A stretch of DNA of 64,000 nucleotides from Lactobacillus hominis DSM 23910 = CRBIP 24.179. Its GTDB lineage: Bacteria > Bacillota > Bacilli > Lactobacillales > Lactobacillaceae. Under the pieces are notes generated by a model. The model was not told the origin of the DNA, ran no database searches, and worked only from the letters and a program-made list of their open reading frames with translations. The translations under genes were made by a program, and so were the position numbers. Below, piece after piece: positions 16,501 to 24,278 of the stretch. The first letter of the stretch is position 1. Every line of letters starts with the position of its first letter. Location of the stretch: assembly GCF_000296835.1 (NCBI RefSeq), contig NZ_CAKE01000022.1, forward strand, positions 1 to 64,000, given 5' to 3'.

Positions 16501-18502
16501 CACCAGTATCAGCAGCAGTATTTGCATTACCACTCATAATATAATTTCCATCAGCATCTTTAGTAAATGTGATATCTTTTAAGTCAACTTCTTGACCAGC
16601 AGCAATCAAGTTAATCTTATTTTTAGCATTATTTTCAGCAGTTCTAGTTGCTGTAGTTGTAGCTTCATCATAACTAGTGACTTTAGTAACAGTTGGAGTA
16701 CCATTTGCTGCATAAGTAATGTCGATTTCGCCGATTGGCTGACCATCAGCTGAGGTCTTTACACCCTTAAATTGAACTTTACCGTTCTTGATTGCAGTGG
16801 CACCATCTGGCATTGAAATGTTAAATAATTCTGGTTGAGTTGAAGTGAAAGTGCTACCACTACCAAGTGATACACCAGTAGCCTTTGCGCCATCACCAGT
16901 TACATCAAAAGTACCATGGTGATTAATGGCGATTGTTGACTTACCATTCGATGAAACAATTGGGCCTGTGTAGCTATCGCCCATATTAGTAGCATCAATC
17001 TTAAATGATCCACCGTTGACATTAATTGCTGCAGTACCATTGATATATACAGGAACATAATCTGCGCGTTTGTTATAGCTAGATTGTCCATCAGAAGTAA
17101 TATTCAAATTACCATTGACATTAATCGTAGCACCCGATTTTAAGTAAAGGGCACCTGAAAGATCTTGATCACTAGACTTTTTATTTAAATTAATATTTAA
17201 GTTGGCATTCTTATCGATAGTTAAATTAGTAGAACCTATTGAAGCAATTGCACGAGCAACTATACCTGAATCCATTCCATTTAAAAGTTCTGGTTTACCC
17301 TTTGAATGAGGATTTAACTTTACATTAGCACCATTTTTAACTTCAATGTTTGTAGTTCCACCATCAATTTCAAGAACATTGGAGTTAGTAGTAGTAAGAG
17401 TTACATTACTACCTTCATCAAAGATAATCTTATTATTTCCACCTTCAAATTGAAGAATTTGCTGATTATTGCCACCTTGGCTAGAACGAGTTTTGCCATC
17501 CAACGGACTAGTATATGACCCTACCGCAGTCGCATTAACAGTATTCTTAAATGTAACCGTAGAGTTAATACTTGGTTTTGTATAAACAAGTTGAGAGCCA
17601 GTGAAGTCAACATTATCGAAGGTATAGCCACCAGCGTTGTAAACTACACCCCAATAAGTACGACTGTAAATATTAAGATCCTTAAACGTTACACTGTTTT
17701 GGCTGCTCATGTTAAAGCAATAACCTGAAAAATCAATTGTGTGTTTTGTTCCTGAAGTGGCAGATTGAATAGTAAAATCACGATTTTTTATAGAAGGAAC
17801 ATAGTTATACTCCTTATCAGTTATAGTTCCCAAATTAATATCATTTGCAACATTAATTGTCGCTACATTTTCCTTTTGAATGGCATTAATTAAGCCCTGC
17901 GCATCAGTAACTGTAACTGAGTTTTCATCTTGAACTGCTGCTTTAGCTTTACTTTCTCCTAACGTTTTAGATAACGTATCCTTGTCAGCTGAAGCCTTAG
18001 CTTTTTCCACAATTAATTTAAGAGTTGCTGCGTTACTATTCTTATTTTCAGACTTTTCGTCTTTTTTATCAGCTGCCTGTTCATTAGCAGAATTCTTTGC
18101 AGGTGTCTTTGCTTTGTTACTGTCACCATTATCTGGTGCAGTGTTAGTACTATCAACAGAAGTTGTAGAAGATACCTCTGCATTTTCATTATTTGAAGCA
18201 CTTTGAACTGAAGCCTTTGGAGCTTTTTCTTCACTCGCAGTTTCATTTACTTGTGCAGTATCCTTTACTTCAGATTCAGTTTTTACATTAATTTTCTTCG
18301 TAGTTTTGCCTACATTAGTATCTTGACCAGTAGCTTCTTGTTGACCATCATTAGTCGCAGCAGAAACTGATTGACCACCAGCCATAAAACTTAAACCAAT
18401 TAAAACGGATGCGGCACCGATACTAAATTTCCTAATGGAGAATCGTTGCTTTTCATCACGCATTTTTTCTTCTAGCATCTTCTTATTATTTTTTGATACC
18501 AT
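10526..18502 (-). CDS. Giant YSIRK/LPXTG wall-anchored repeat adhesin
   Basis: This 2658-residue surface protein has several regions. A YSIRK-type signal peptide (RFSIRKFSIGAASVLIG, cleavage near VSA) leads to a Ser/Asn/Lys-rich linker. Next is a beta-helix-like adhesive region rich in short N/G/T repeats, roughly residues 220-690. About nine FIVAR-like modules of about 70-75 residues follow, then about fifteen DUF1542-like three-helix modules of 73-79 residues. The C-terminus is LPQTGARENN, a hydrophobic helix and KKRKND for sortase anchoring. It should form a long rod that projects a binding domain from the wall. I start at the ATG at 18502, preceded by GGAGAGG; the 62 codons upstream lack a ribosome site. 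Confidence 0.92.
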   Translation of the reverse strand: MVSKNNKKMLEEKMRDEKQRFSIRKFSIGAASVLIGLSFMAGGQSVSAATNDGQQEATGQDTNVGKTTKKINVKTESEVKDTAQVNETASEEKAPKASVQSASNNENAEVSSTTSVDSTNTAPDNGDSNKAKTPAKNSANEQAADKKDEKSENKNSNAATLKLIVEKAKASADKDTLSKTLGESKAKAAVQDENSVTVTDAQGLINAIQKENVATINVANDINLGTITDKEYNYVPSIKNRDFTIQSATSGTKHTIDFSGYCFNMSSQNSVTFKDLNIYSRTYWGVVYNAGGYTFDNVDFTGSQLVYTKPSINSTVTFKNTVNATAVGSYTSPLDGKTRSSQGGNNQQILQFEGGNNKIIFDEGSNVTLTTTNSNVLEIDGGTTNIEVKNGANVKLNPHSKGKPELLNGMDSGIVARAIASIGSTNLTIDKNANLNINLNKKSSDQDLSGALYLKSGATINVNGNLNITSDGQSSYNKRADYVPVYINGTAAINVNGGSFKIDATNMGDSYTGPIVSSNGKSTIAINHHGTFDVTGDGAKATGVSLGSGSTFTSTQPELFNISMPDGATAIKNGKVQFKGVKTSADGQPIGEIDITYAANGTPTVTKVTSYDEATTTATRTAENNAKNKINLIAAGQEVDLKDITFTKDADGNYIMSGNANTAADTGAYVYISVNGTVKQVPTSGEQTLYTVGETGDPTSSQVPYTAETGADGKFSVNLGKLNDNDQVSLYAAKDFVTSDTDTKTVSDWMTSSYRDQLQKLVDEAPNVEKGSNYINATDNLKTAYTRAISAGSTLLQDSSATSEQLEAAANAIVNAKTALNGDLNKVKQDLQDAVDAASDFEKTSATYYNADTTKQKAYTNAVAAGSTALNDSNATVDSLTAALKNINNAKNALDGQPTNKQDLQNAVDESKDVKNSNNYTNADPAAKTAYDDAVTAAQSVLDNKNATQAQVNQALQDLNTANGKLNGDAKTDAANRQALEDAVEDAPNVRNTPAYYNGGSKVQDAYNKAITDGQAVLDKSNATPAEVKNALDAITNAKAALDGQPTNKDALQDAVNKSKDIKNSNNYTNADQNAKTAYDNAVTAAQSVLDDKNATQAQVTQALKDLNTANGKLNGDAKTEAANRATLEDAVKEAPTVEKTSSKYYNGTEKAQNDYKNAVSEGQKVLDNPSATADQIKTALDNINAAKGALDGDPTNKTTLQNSVDNAVDLDKSNADAQAKQDYTDALDKANQVLADPNATQQAVNEANTALTNAKTALDNSSALQNAKDALQQAVYAKSTTEKTPAYYNADSAKQQAYDTAISAGTDALNAQNPTVESLTTALNKINEAKNALDGKATDTSKLTAAVNNADTVKAGNDYKDASADVQKQYDDAVKAGQQLLDPTTAPSPLTQADVDRATKAITDAQRALTTSATTNVKDAKEKATADLTTAVDAAKKAIDQDTNLTEDERNAAKAQVDQDASAAKEAINKAATNDAVTSAATAGKVTIDKTVANAAIDNAAAGKNKAIDGSSLTAEEKNGIKDQVAQAVKNAKGEISAANTEQTVKDAQNAGVAAIDDIKVPSTSTQKEEAKDNINKAADDAKKEIDQDSNLTDDQKQAAKDQIDNDAKNAQKAIDAAKNDTDVNNAIDAGKLAIDKTVANAAIDNEAAGKNKEIAGSPLTTDEQNKWRNQVANEVKNAKDNINSATTPAEVTTAQKNGVDAIKGIQVPTTSPEKDKAKENLDKQVQDAKDAIDQDSNLTDDQKQAAKNQIDTDAKNAQDAIDNAKTNDDVKKATDAGQLGIDKTVANAAIDNEAAGKLKEIKDPLTDEEKKTYTDLVNDAANNAKQNIANATTPEAVTKAQEDGVNAIDKINVPTTSPVKDAANKAIDEALKNKEAEINNATNITDQEKQDFIKQATDAANKAHDNINKATTTQDVETAQTNGEKAIADVTVPGLSDVKKESTDLINKALDKKKDEINNASNLSNDEKQQLINDATKAATDAINNVNNAKTNDEAKQAADTGVKKIEDVKIPSLDNAKKDANQAIDDALKSKTNEINNASNLSQDEKQDLIKKATDEANTAKDNIAKATTNDDVKKAEEDGVEAIRGVNFTNLDDAKKAATDAIDNALTNKTNEINNASNLSQDEKQDLIKKATDEANTAKDNIAKATTNDAVTNAQNKGIEAIANVPVPSLDEVKQNAINAIKQVQEAKNKQIADATNLSPEEQKNLTDQVNKIADDAIAKINDPATTTNDAVKTARDNAIDQITNLFIPTLDSAKRNANDAIDNAVKSKTDEINKASNLSDKAKQDLIDKVNKAAETAKENIKNATTNDGVKDAETQGLDAINNVKVPSLAEAKDSAVDEIKSALNSKLNEINNATYLPQAQRDSLTEAANKAANDAIGAITAATTNDQVSSAKQNGLDAIAKVVVPADTTGDSGNAGNDTNDQAALNNAKDSATQAIDQALANKVNEINNASHLSDSEKAALITDATDAANTAKANISNARDEQAVELAKNNGIAAINAITIPSLSDKKDSAITEIDKAANAKNEEINRANLSASQKEHLRDLVSKSARDAKANIGAATSDSGVDAALAKGLAAINAIKVGSVNANGLAGVNGQNANANASRNADNAKSNSNASRKELPQTGARENNAGVIGLAVASLAGLIGLAGTKKRKND
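10622..10636 (-). other. Sortase motif LPQTG of the adhesin
   Basis: These codons spell LPQTG, followed by a hydrophobic segment and a positive tail. Sortase A would cleave between Thr and Gly. Confidence 0.95.
10745..14262 (-). repeat. DUF1542-like repeat array inside the adhesin
   Basis: About 15 units of 73-79 codons recur with patterns such as EINNASNLS, DEKQ and ATTND followed by a PSLD-type linker. The closest pair repeats at a 237-bp period (12051 onwards and 12288 onwards) with over 100 nearly identical bases. Such homology allows slippage or recombination to change the length. Boundaries are approximate. Confidence 0.8.
14263..16247 (-). repeat. FIVAR-like repeat array inside the adhesin
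   Basis: About nine modules are marked by A(L/V)DEA-like starts, YYN or YTNA centres and NAKxALDG ends. Two-module blocks recur at about 444 bp (15141 and 15585) with long near-identical stretches. Boundaries are approximate. Confidence 0.75.
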
Positions 18503-18723
18503 ACAATCCTCTCCTAACAAAAATAGCCCAGGCCTGATCAATTTATTTTTATTGTATACGTAATACAATGACAACAAGTAAAGATCTAGTCTAAGCAAAA
18601 TGTTTTTCTTTAACCTAGATTTACGAGTAAATTTCTCGTTTAATTCTACATTTATATAATAACATCTTTGCTTCCAATAAACATCCACAAATAAGTTATT
18701 AAAAAGTAAAATTACATATCAAT
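18503..18723 (-). promoter_or_regulatory. Adhesin 5' region with palindromic operator-like site
   Basis: The untranslated region upstream of the adhesin is AT-rich. It contains the inverted repeat ATTGTAT-ACGTA-ATACAAT at 18551-18569, about 50 bp upstream of the start codon, where a promoter would be expected. A clear -35/-10 pair cannot be assigned. No gene is seen. Confidence 0.4.
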
Positions 18724-18739
18724 AGTTTCACGTGTAACA
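18724..18739. other. parS-like site 1
   Basis: AGTTTCACGTGTAACA reads TGTTACACGTGAAACT on the other strand. It matches the parS consensus TGTTNCACGTGAAACA at all but the last base. Such sites load ParB/Spo0J and lie around the origin. Confidence 0.85.
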
Positions 18740-18795
18740 ATAATATTTACATAAAAATTGTCACTTATTCAATTACTCTTTACATTACAGATGCT

Positions 18796-19740
18796 TTAAG
18801 GTAAATCGTGTCCTGCAGCAAAATACAGGTCATACCATTCTTGACGTGTTAATTCGATATCGGCACCTTTAGCAGAATCTGCAATATGCGTTGGTGTCAT
18901 TGTTCCTATAATTACTTGAACTTGACCAGGCCATCTTAAAATCCAGGCAGCAGCTATTGCATTTTTACCTACATTATATTTATCGCCTATTTCTTGTAAT
19001 TTCCTATTTAGTTCTGGAAATTTAGGATTATTAATAAAAGTTCCTTCGAAATTTCCATATTGAAATGGTGACCATGCTTGCAGAGTAACATGATTCATCC
19101 TTAAAAATTCAAGCAAACTGCCATCATGATTAATCGAAGCATCATCAGCCATATTGGTGTGAAAGCCAAAATCAATCATTCCCGTATGCATTAAGCCAAA
19201 CTGCAGTTGATCAAACATTAGTGGCTGACTTACTACACTTTGAAGCATCCTGAATTGTGCAGGATTGAAATTCGATACACCAAAAAATCTAACCTTACCT
19301 TTTGCTTGTAAGATATCAAAAGCTTGCTTGATGCCATCTAAATCCATCATAGCATCCGGTCGATGCAAGACAAGACTATCCAAATAATCGATACCCATTC
19401 TCTTTAAAATACCATCTACTCCATCTAAAATATGCTTTTTGGTGAATTCATAGCGTGAACCATACTTGCCAGCTGGTCCAAACACAATTCCAGTTTTTGA
19501 TTGGATGAACAGATCTTCACGTTTGATGTTTGACAATTTTAAAGCTTCGCCAAAAACTTCTTCGGACTTTCCCCCACCATAAATATCAGCTGAATCAATA
19601 AAGTTAACGCCATTTTCATAAGCAGTTTTAATAGCTTCGGCTGCGTGCTTTGGCGCTTTTGCATCCATTCTCATAATACCTAAGGCCATATTTGGAATAT
19701 CTAAACTTGTTTTTCCTAATTTTGTTGTTTTCATTTTCAT
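18796..19740 (-). CDS. Aldo/keto reductase
   Basis: This 314-residue TIM-barrel NADPH-dependent oxidoreductase has family motifs including FIDSADIYGGGKSEEVFGEAL (catalytic Asp and Tyr), DSLVLHRPD (catalytic His region), FFGVSNFNPAQ and the C-terminal cofactor loop VIIGTMTPTHI. It is close to the YdhF-type family. The substrate is unknown. I start at the ATG at 19740, preceded by AGGAAAAAC, rather than an in-frame ATG 45 bases earlier. It is a single gene, downstream of tRNA-Thr copy 2 on the same strand but separated from it by a terminator. Confidence 0.88.
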   Translation of the reverse strand: MKMKTTKLGKTSLDIPNMALGIMRMDAKAPKHAAEAIKTAYENGVNFIDSADIYGGGKSEEVFGEALKLSNIKREDLFIQSKTGIVFGPAGKYGSRYEFTKKHILDGVDGILKRMGIDYLDSLVLHRPDAMMDLDGIKQAFDILQAKGKVRFFGVSNFNPAQFRMLQSVVSQPLMFDQLQFGLMHTGMIDFGFHTNMADDASINHDGSLLEFLRMNHVTLQAWSPFQYGNFEGTFINNPKFPELNRKLQEIGDKYNVGKNAIAAAWILRWPGQVQVIIGTMTPTHIADSAKGADIELTRQEWYDLYFAAGHDLP

Positions 19741-19818
19741 GTTTTTCCTATTTACATTGAAACCGATTACACGAAAATGATACATATGATTTTAGAAGAC
19801 GTAAAGTGCTTTTTAACA

Positions 19819-19850
19819 AAAAAGATCCAGCCTTTCGACTGGATCTTTTA
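19819..19850 (-). terminator. Terminator of tRNA-Thr copy 2
   Basis: The arms AAAGATCCAG and CTGGATCTTT have an 8-base loop. On the minus strand a T-run follows. An identical hairpin lies at 112-139. Confidence 0.85.
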
Positions 19851-19855
19851 AAGTA

Positions 19856-19928
19856 TGCTGACTAAAGGATTCGAACCTTCGACCTCATCATTACTAATGA
19901 CGTGCTCTGCCAACTGAGCTAAGTCAGC
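19856..19928 (-). tRNA. tRNA-Thr (anticodon AGT), second copy
   Basis: It is identical over all 73 bases to the gene at 7868-7940, with the same cloverleaf and AGT anticodon. Its downstream terminator nearly matches the displaced tail at the left end of the mobile element, so the two loci are a recent duplication or are kept alike by conversion. It is an unused potential attachment site. Confidence 0.95.
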
Positions 19929-20062
19929 ACGTTGCTTAACGCAATTATTAATTTAACCATACAACTAACAGTAATGCAAGCAATTTTTTTGTAATTTGGT
20001 TTTTCATACAAAAAGACTAAAATATAGTTCAGTAATTATCTATGTATTAAGGAGATCTTCAC

Positions 20063-20770
20063 ATGTCATTATCGTCATTTGTTTCTTTACCGACACAAGT
20101 TGACTGGCTACTAAGAATTTTAGTTGCTGCTTTATGTGGTAGTGCAATTGGTTATGAGCGTGCCACCCAGCGTAAAAGTGCCGGAATTCGTACCCACATG
20201 GTAGTTGCTGTGGCTTCGGCTTTATTCATGATTGTTTCTAAGTATGGCTTTTTTGACTTACTAAACATGCATGATATTGCACTTGATCCATCAAGAATTG
20301 CTGCTCAAATCGTAACTGGTATTTCCTTTATTGGCGCTGGCACGATCTTAGTTAGAAAAGAACAAATTTCTGGACTAACAACAGCTGCGGGAGTTTGGGC
20401 CACGGCTGCAATTGGAATGGCCATTGGTGCTGGTATGTATTTAATTGGAATTATCAGTACTCTGTTTTTATTTTTAATTCAAATACTCTTTCACGACGAT
20501 TCATTTATCAACTTCATCATTTTGCATGTGCGCTTCAATGTTCAGATCGATGCCACTAACCACCCTGGCATTTTAGATGAATTAAAACAAAAGCTAAGCG
20601 AAAATGAAGTTGAACAAATTTCAATGAAAATTCTAGACGTCTCCGATGATCACATCTTAGTAAATGTCGATGGCGTCATCAGAAATCGTAAAGATGAAAA
20701 TGACATTATTTTAACTCTTGAAAAAGATCGAGATATTAACCGCATTAATTACAGTCGTGGCGGAATGTAG
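20063..20770 (+). CDS. MgtC/SapB-family membrane protein
   Basis: This 235-residue protein has four to five N-terminal membrane helices with the family pattern GSAIGYERATQRKSAGIRTHMVV, and a soluble C-terminal ACT-like domain from about residue 155. MgtC-type proteins are linked to Mg limitation, acid and ATP-synthase regulation in other bacteria; their role in lactobacilli is not established. AAGGAGATCTTCAC precedes the ATG. It is monocistronic, ending at the hairpin at 20779-20802. Confidence 0.85.
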   Translation: MSLSSFVSLPTQVDWLLRILVAALCGSAIGYERATQRKSAGIRTHMVVAVASALFMIVSKYGFFDLLNMHDIALDPSRIAAQIVTGISFIGAGTILVRKEQISGLTTAAGVWATAAIGMAIGAGMYLIGIISTLFLFLIQILFHDDSFINFIILHVRFNVQIDATNHPGILDELKQKLSENEVEQISMKILDVSDDHILVNVDGVIRNRKDENDIILTLEKDRDINRINYSRGGM

Positions 20771-20771
20771 C

Positions 20772-20802
20772 AAAAAAGCCTCACTTCAAAGTGAGGTTTT
20801 TA
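20772..20802. terminator. Terminator after the MgtC-like gene
   Basis: The perfect arms CCTCACTT and AAGTGAGG are flanked by A- and T-runs. It can serve both convergent genes. Confidence 0.85.
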
Positions 20803-20816
20803 TTTCCCAGGAAATA
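20801..20816. other. Noc-binding-site-like palindrome 1
   Basis: TATTTCCCAGGAAATA differs from the B. subtilis Noc site ATTTCCCGGGAAAT (flanked T/A) only at one central base. Four related sites are at 22813, 29776, 39778 and 56951. Function is inferred. Confidence 0.5.
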
Positions 20817-20817
20817 T

Positions 20818-22746
20818 TTATAGTGGATATTGATATGGAAATTGTGCTGCTTGAGGAACATCTTGCCAGACCACAGTATGGCCAGCCCCATGCGAACAAA
20901 ACACTGAATTAGGCGTATTTTCTAAATCAGATTCTGGGTCATAATTTTTATTGGAAATAATAGTTTGGGCATTATGGCAGTCAAAATAGCCTTTAACAAC
21001 ACATTCAAGATTTCCTTGTCCATGAGTATAAGTACGAACGCTAGTGGCATAATCACGCATTTGCTCAACTGGAGCACTCCCTGTTAAAACTGCTTGATCA
21101 TTGATGGTTTGTGGCGTTTCAAATTGGCCGCCCATTTTTTGAATATCATTCATTGCCCGACCCACTTGATCTTGCGGTATTTCTAGACGGAAATCATACC
21201 ATGGTTCAAGCAGCTTTAAGCTATTTTGAGCTCTTAATTCCATTAATCCCTGTCTGACTGCTCGCCAAGCAGCTTGTCTAAAGTCACCGCCAACTGTGTG
21301 GACATTGCTACCGCGTCCGCCAATCAGAGTTATCTTCATATCAGTTATCGGAGCACTGATTAAAACACCAAGATGTTCTTTTGCCTGCAAGGCAGTCATA
21401 ATTTGATGCTGCCAATTTTTAGTTAAGACTTCAAGACTGCATTTATTTTCAAATTGTAGGCCGCTTCCTGGTTGTCCTGGCTCAAGCAGCAAATGCACTT
21501 CTGCATAATGACGTAGCGGCTCAAAGTGGCCTACTGCTTCGATTTTATTTGTGATCGTTTCTGCGTATAAAATATTTCCTTCTTCAAATTGAATATGCAG
21601 ATCAAATCGTTCTTGCATAATTTGCTCAAGAATTTCTAACTGCACCTGACCCATAATTTGAACATGAATTTCTTGCAGATGCTCTGACCAAGTAACATGC
21701 AAACTCGGATCTTCATCTTCTAAAATACGCAACTTTTCCAAACAGACATTAATATCATTATCCAGTGTATTTAGCTTATAGGTCAAAACCGGACGCAGTG
21801 AGTTTTCAATCCGATCTTTTTCTTTACCCAAACCTTGACCTGGATAAGTTGACGTTAGCCCAGTAGCAGCTACAACTTGTCCTCTTTTAGCTACTGGCAC
21901 AATTTCGAATTTTTCACCATTATAATTGCGGAGCTGATCGATTTTTTGATCAGGTAAGATTTCGCTTTTAGCTTTTAATTGACCGCCAGCAACTTTAATC
22001 CAAGTTAGGCGCTGGCCTTTTTTATCGTGAGAAATTTTAAATACGCGAGCGCCGAACGCAGAACCATATTGTGGCTGAAGGCTCCATTCTTGGATGCCAG
22101 CAAGAAACTGCTTGATGTTTTCTAATTTTAGAGCTGAGCCAAAATACACTGGAAAGACTTTTCGCTGACTGATCAAGTTTTGAATTGCGTCTTCAGAAAC
22201 GCTACCAGTATCAAGATATTTTTCTAAAGTTTTTTCATCGCTTGCAGCAATATTTTCATAAAAAGCATCATCTTCATTGCTAAAATCAATACAGTTCTGA
22301 TTAAGTGATTTTTGAATTTCAGACAAAGATTGTCCTTTATCGCTACCAGCCATATCCATTTTATTTACAAAAATAAAAGTTGGAATCTGGTATTTTTCTA
22401 GCAAATGCCAAAGAGTTTTCGTATAACTGGTCACGCCATCGCTAGCGGCAATTACTAAGATTGCATAATCTAGTGCAGTGAGGACTTGCTGAGTCTGACT
22501 TGCAAAGTCAATATGGCCTGGAGTGTCGAGCAATGTTAGATGCATATCAGGCATTTGAAGTTGAGCTTCATGAGAAAAGATGGTGATGCCGAGTTTTTTC
22601 TCTAAACTATCAGAGTCTAAAAAAGCATCGCCATTATCAACGCGACCCAACTTGCGGAGATTTCCCGCAGTATAAAGTAAGCTTTCTGATAAAGTAGTCT
22701 TTCCTGCATCAACGTGAGCAAGAATTCCCGTAATTAGTTCTTTCAT
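20818..22746 (-). CDS. TetM/TetO-like translation GTPase (divergent)
   Basis: This 642-residue EF-G-like protein is of the ribosomal protection family. Its GTPase domain has AHVDAGKTT (about 10-18), DTPGH and NKMD; later EF-G domains II-V are present and the length matches TetM (about 640). The switch I segment reads KKLGITI where family members usually have RGITI. Proteins of this kind are chromosomal in lactobacilli and are annotated as tetracycline resistance by homology, but low similarity makes resistance doubtful. A role in ribosome rescue or stress is an alternative. It is transcribed alone. Confidence 0.8.
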   Translation of the reverse strand: MKELITGILAHVDAGKTTLSESLLYTAGNLRKLGRVDNGDAFLDSDSLEKKLGITIFSHEAQLQMPDMHLTLLDTPGHIDFASQTQQVLTALDYAILVIAASDGVTSYTKTLWHLLEKYQIPTFIFVNKMDMAGSDKGQSLSEIQKSLNQNCIDFSNEDDAFYENIAASDEKTLEKYLDTGSVSEDAIQNLISQRKVFPVYFGSALKLENIKQFLAGIQEWSLQPQYGSAFGARVFKISHDKKGQRLTWIKVAGGQLKAKSEILPDQKIDQLRNYNGEKFEIVPVAKRGQVVAATGLTSTYPGQGLGKEKDRIENSLRPVLTYKLNTLDNDINVCLEKLRILEDEDPSLHVTWSEHLQEIHVQIMGQVQLEILEQIMQERFDLHIQFEEGNILYAETITNKIEAVGHFEPLRHYAEVHLLLEPGQPGSGLQFENKCSLEVLTKNWQHQIMTALQAKEHLGVLISAPITDMKITLIGGRGSNVHTVGGDFRQAAWRAVRQGLMELRAQNSLKLLEPWYDFRLEIPQDQVGRAMNDIQKMGGQFETPQTINDQAVLTGSAPVEQMRDYATSVRTYTHGQGNLECVVKGYFDCHNAQTIISNKNYDPESDLENTPNSVFCSHGAGHTVVWQDVPQAAQFPYQYPL

Positions 22747-23058
22747 AATTTTTATTTTCCTTTAAATTAATTACTTTTATTTTTGTCCAAGTTGTTAAAA
22801 TATGCAAAATATTATTTCCTAGGAAATGATATTCACTAATTCTTGGGCTAAAATTGAAGGTAGATTGCTTTTTTATGCATATTATTTGACGCTGAGTCCG
22901 ATTCGGCTTCATGATTAAATAAATAAGACTTTTAAGATGTTAATATTTGATATGCTAAGCTACAATAATTAAACATTTCAAAAATTATTTTTATCCACTA
23001 CTTTATTAGACCAAAAATACTAAAATAAACATATATACTTTCATGAAAGGAGTATTGG
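22747..23058. other. Intergenic region with divergent promoters
   Basis: This is an AT-rich divergent gap of 312 bp. It contains the palindrome TATTTCCTAGGAAATG (22813-22828) of the Noc-site-like family and one near-match to a DnaA box (TTATCCACT, about 22991). No gene is seen. Confidence 0.5.
22813..22828. other. Noc-binding-site-like palindrome 2
   Basis: ATTTCCTAGGAAAT is a perfect 14-bp palindrome, differing from the Noc consensus only in the central two bases. Confidence 0.5.
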
Positions 23059-24210
23059 ATGCCTAAATTACTAGACTACATTCGTTGGCGTGGCGACTTA
23101 TCTTTTGAAAGTCAGCCTTTTAACAGCGTCGATGCTGCCCTTTTTGCCCACCTGATTTATTTACCATATGATTCATCAGTTGGCGGACACAAAATTGGCG
23201 AAGCTTCAAAAAGACTTTTATTCAAGCGCACTAAACCTTATCAACTAAATAAAATGGACACAACAGAAATAGAACTATTGCCATTAAGCGATCGCTACCG
23301 CAAAATGGAGATTCTCGATTGGACCGACTACATGCAAAAAAAGCCAGCAGTTCAATTTACTGCAGCAACTATTCGCTTAAATAAAGATACTATTATCGTT
23401 ACTTTTCGCGGAACCGATGGCACAATGATTGGACTTAACGAAGACGTCGACATGTCTTACCGGCCAGAAATAGTCGGACAGACTATTGCAGCCGATTATT
23501 TAAAAGCCATGGCAGAAAAATATCCTCACGATCGTATTTATACGATTGGTCATTCAAAAGGTGGCAATTTTGCAGCTTACGCAGTTTCTGCCTTACCTAT
23601 TGAAGCACAAGATCGCGTTATCAAAGCCTTTAGTTTCGATGGTCCTGGCTTTATGCGCTCGACTTACTCAAGTCCATCGTTTCAGCGGATTCTACCTAAA
23701 TTAATCACCTATGTTCCAGAAGGCTCAATTTTTGGTATGATGCTTGACCACCCTGAACGAACTTTAGTTGTGCGCAGCAATGCGCATATGTTAAAGCAGC
23801 ACGATCCTCGTAGATGGCGCGTTGCACGCAATGGCTTTGTTTTAGCTCCCGGCTTAAGCAATGCTAGTCGCGTAATTCGTAATTCATTTATTTCTTGGAA
23901 TACTAAAATTCCTCGTGAAAAGCGCGAATCATTTTGGCTTGCACTCTTTAGTGCTCTAGAAGATGAAAAAATCACTGAATTTAACCAGTTAACAGCTAAC
24001 AAATTGCGTGGTGCAATTCAATTTAGTCACGCCTATCTTTCACTTGATCCTGAAATTCGCTTGGTTGCTAATGAAATCATTTCTGACATCGCCGCTACTG
24101 CACGTCAGCACATTAATATTCCTTTTGTAAACAAAGCTAAGATCTTAGAGCCACTTGGCAATGATTCTAGCAAAGGACCAATTGTTAATGATTCTTATGA
24201 TGGCTCCTAA
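23059..24210 (+). CDS. DUF2974 (Mbeg1-like) alpha/beta-hydrolase
   Basis: This 383-residue cytoplasmic protein of the DUF2974 family has a lipase-like nucleophile elbow GHSKGG (GxSxG type, about residues 172-177). It is preceded by IIVTFRGTDGT, the oxyanion-side segment of class 3-type lipases. Asp and His partners are probably further along (FSFDGPG, and a C-terminal His). The substrate is unknown. No signal peptide is seen. GAAAGGAG precedes the ATG. It is monocistronic, with a parS-like site directly after the stop codon. Confidence 0.8.
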   Translation: MPKLLDYIRWRGDLSFESQPFNSVDAALFAHLIYLPYDSSVGGHKIGEASKRLLFKRTKPYQLNKMDTTEIELLPLSDRYRKMEILDWTDYMQKKPAVQFTAATIRLNKDTIIVTFRGTDGTMIGLNEDVDMSYRPEIVGQTIAADYLKAMAEKYPHDRIYTIGHSKGGNFAAYAVSALPIEAQDRVIKAFSFDGPGFMRSTYSSPSFQRILPKLITYVPEGSIFGMMLDHPERTLVVRSNAHMLKQHDPRRWRVARNGFVLAPGLSNASRVIRNSFISWNTKIPREKRESFWLALFSALEDEKITEFNQLTANKLRGAIQFSHAYLSLDPEIRLVANEIISDIAATARQHINIPFVNKAKILEPLGNDSSKGPIVNDSYDGS

Positions 24211-24226
24211 AGTTTCACGTGTAACA
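24211..24226. other. parS-like site 2
   Basis: AGTTTCACGTGTAACA is the same 16-mer as site 1. It lies between the stop codon of the DUF2974 gene and its terminator. Confidence 0.85.
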
Positions 24227-24267
24227 AAAAAGGCCTCTTCTTATTTTTCAAAGAAGAGGCCTTTTTA
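24227..24267. terminator. Bidirectional terminator after the DUF2974 gene
   Basis: The long perfect arms AAAAAGGCCTCTTCTT and AAGAAGAGGCCTTTTT have a short loop. It serves both convergent genes. Confidence 0.9.
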
Positions 24268-24278
24268 ACGTAGTAAAT

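Noticed and set aside
22988-22999. TTATCCACT as a DnaA box
   Set aside because: A single one-mismatch box with no partner is expected by chance in AT-rich sequence.
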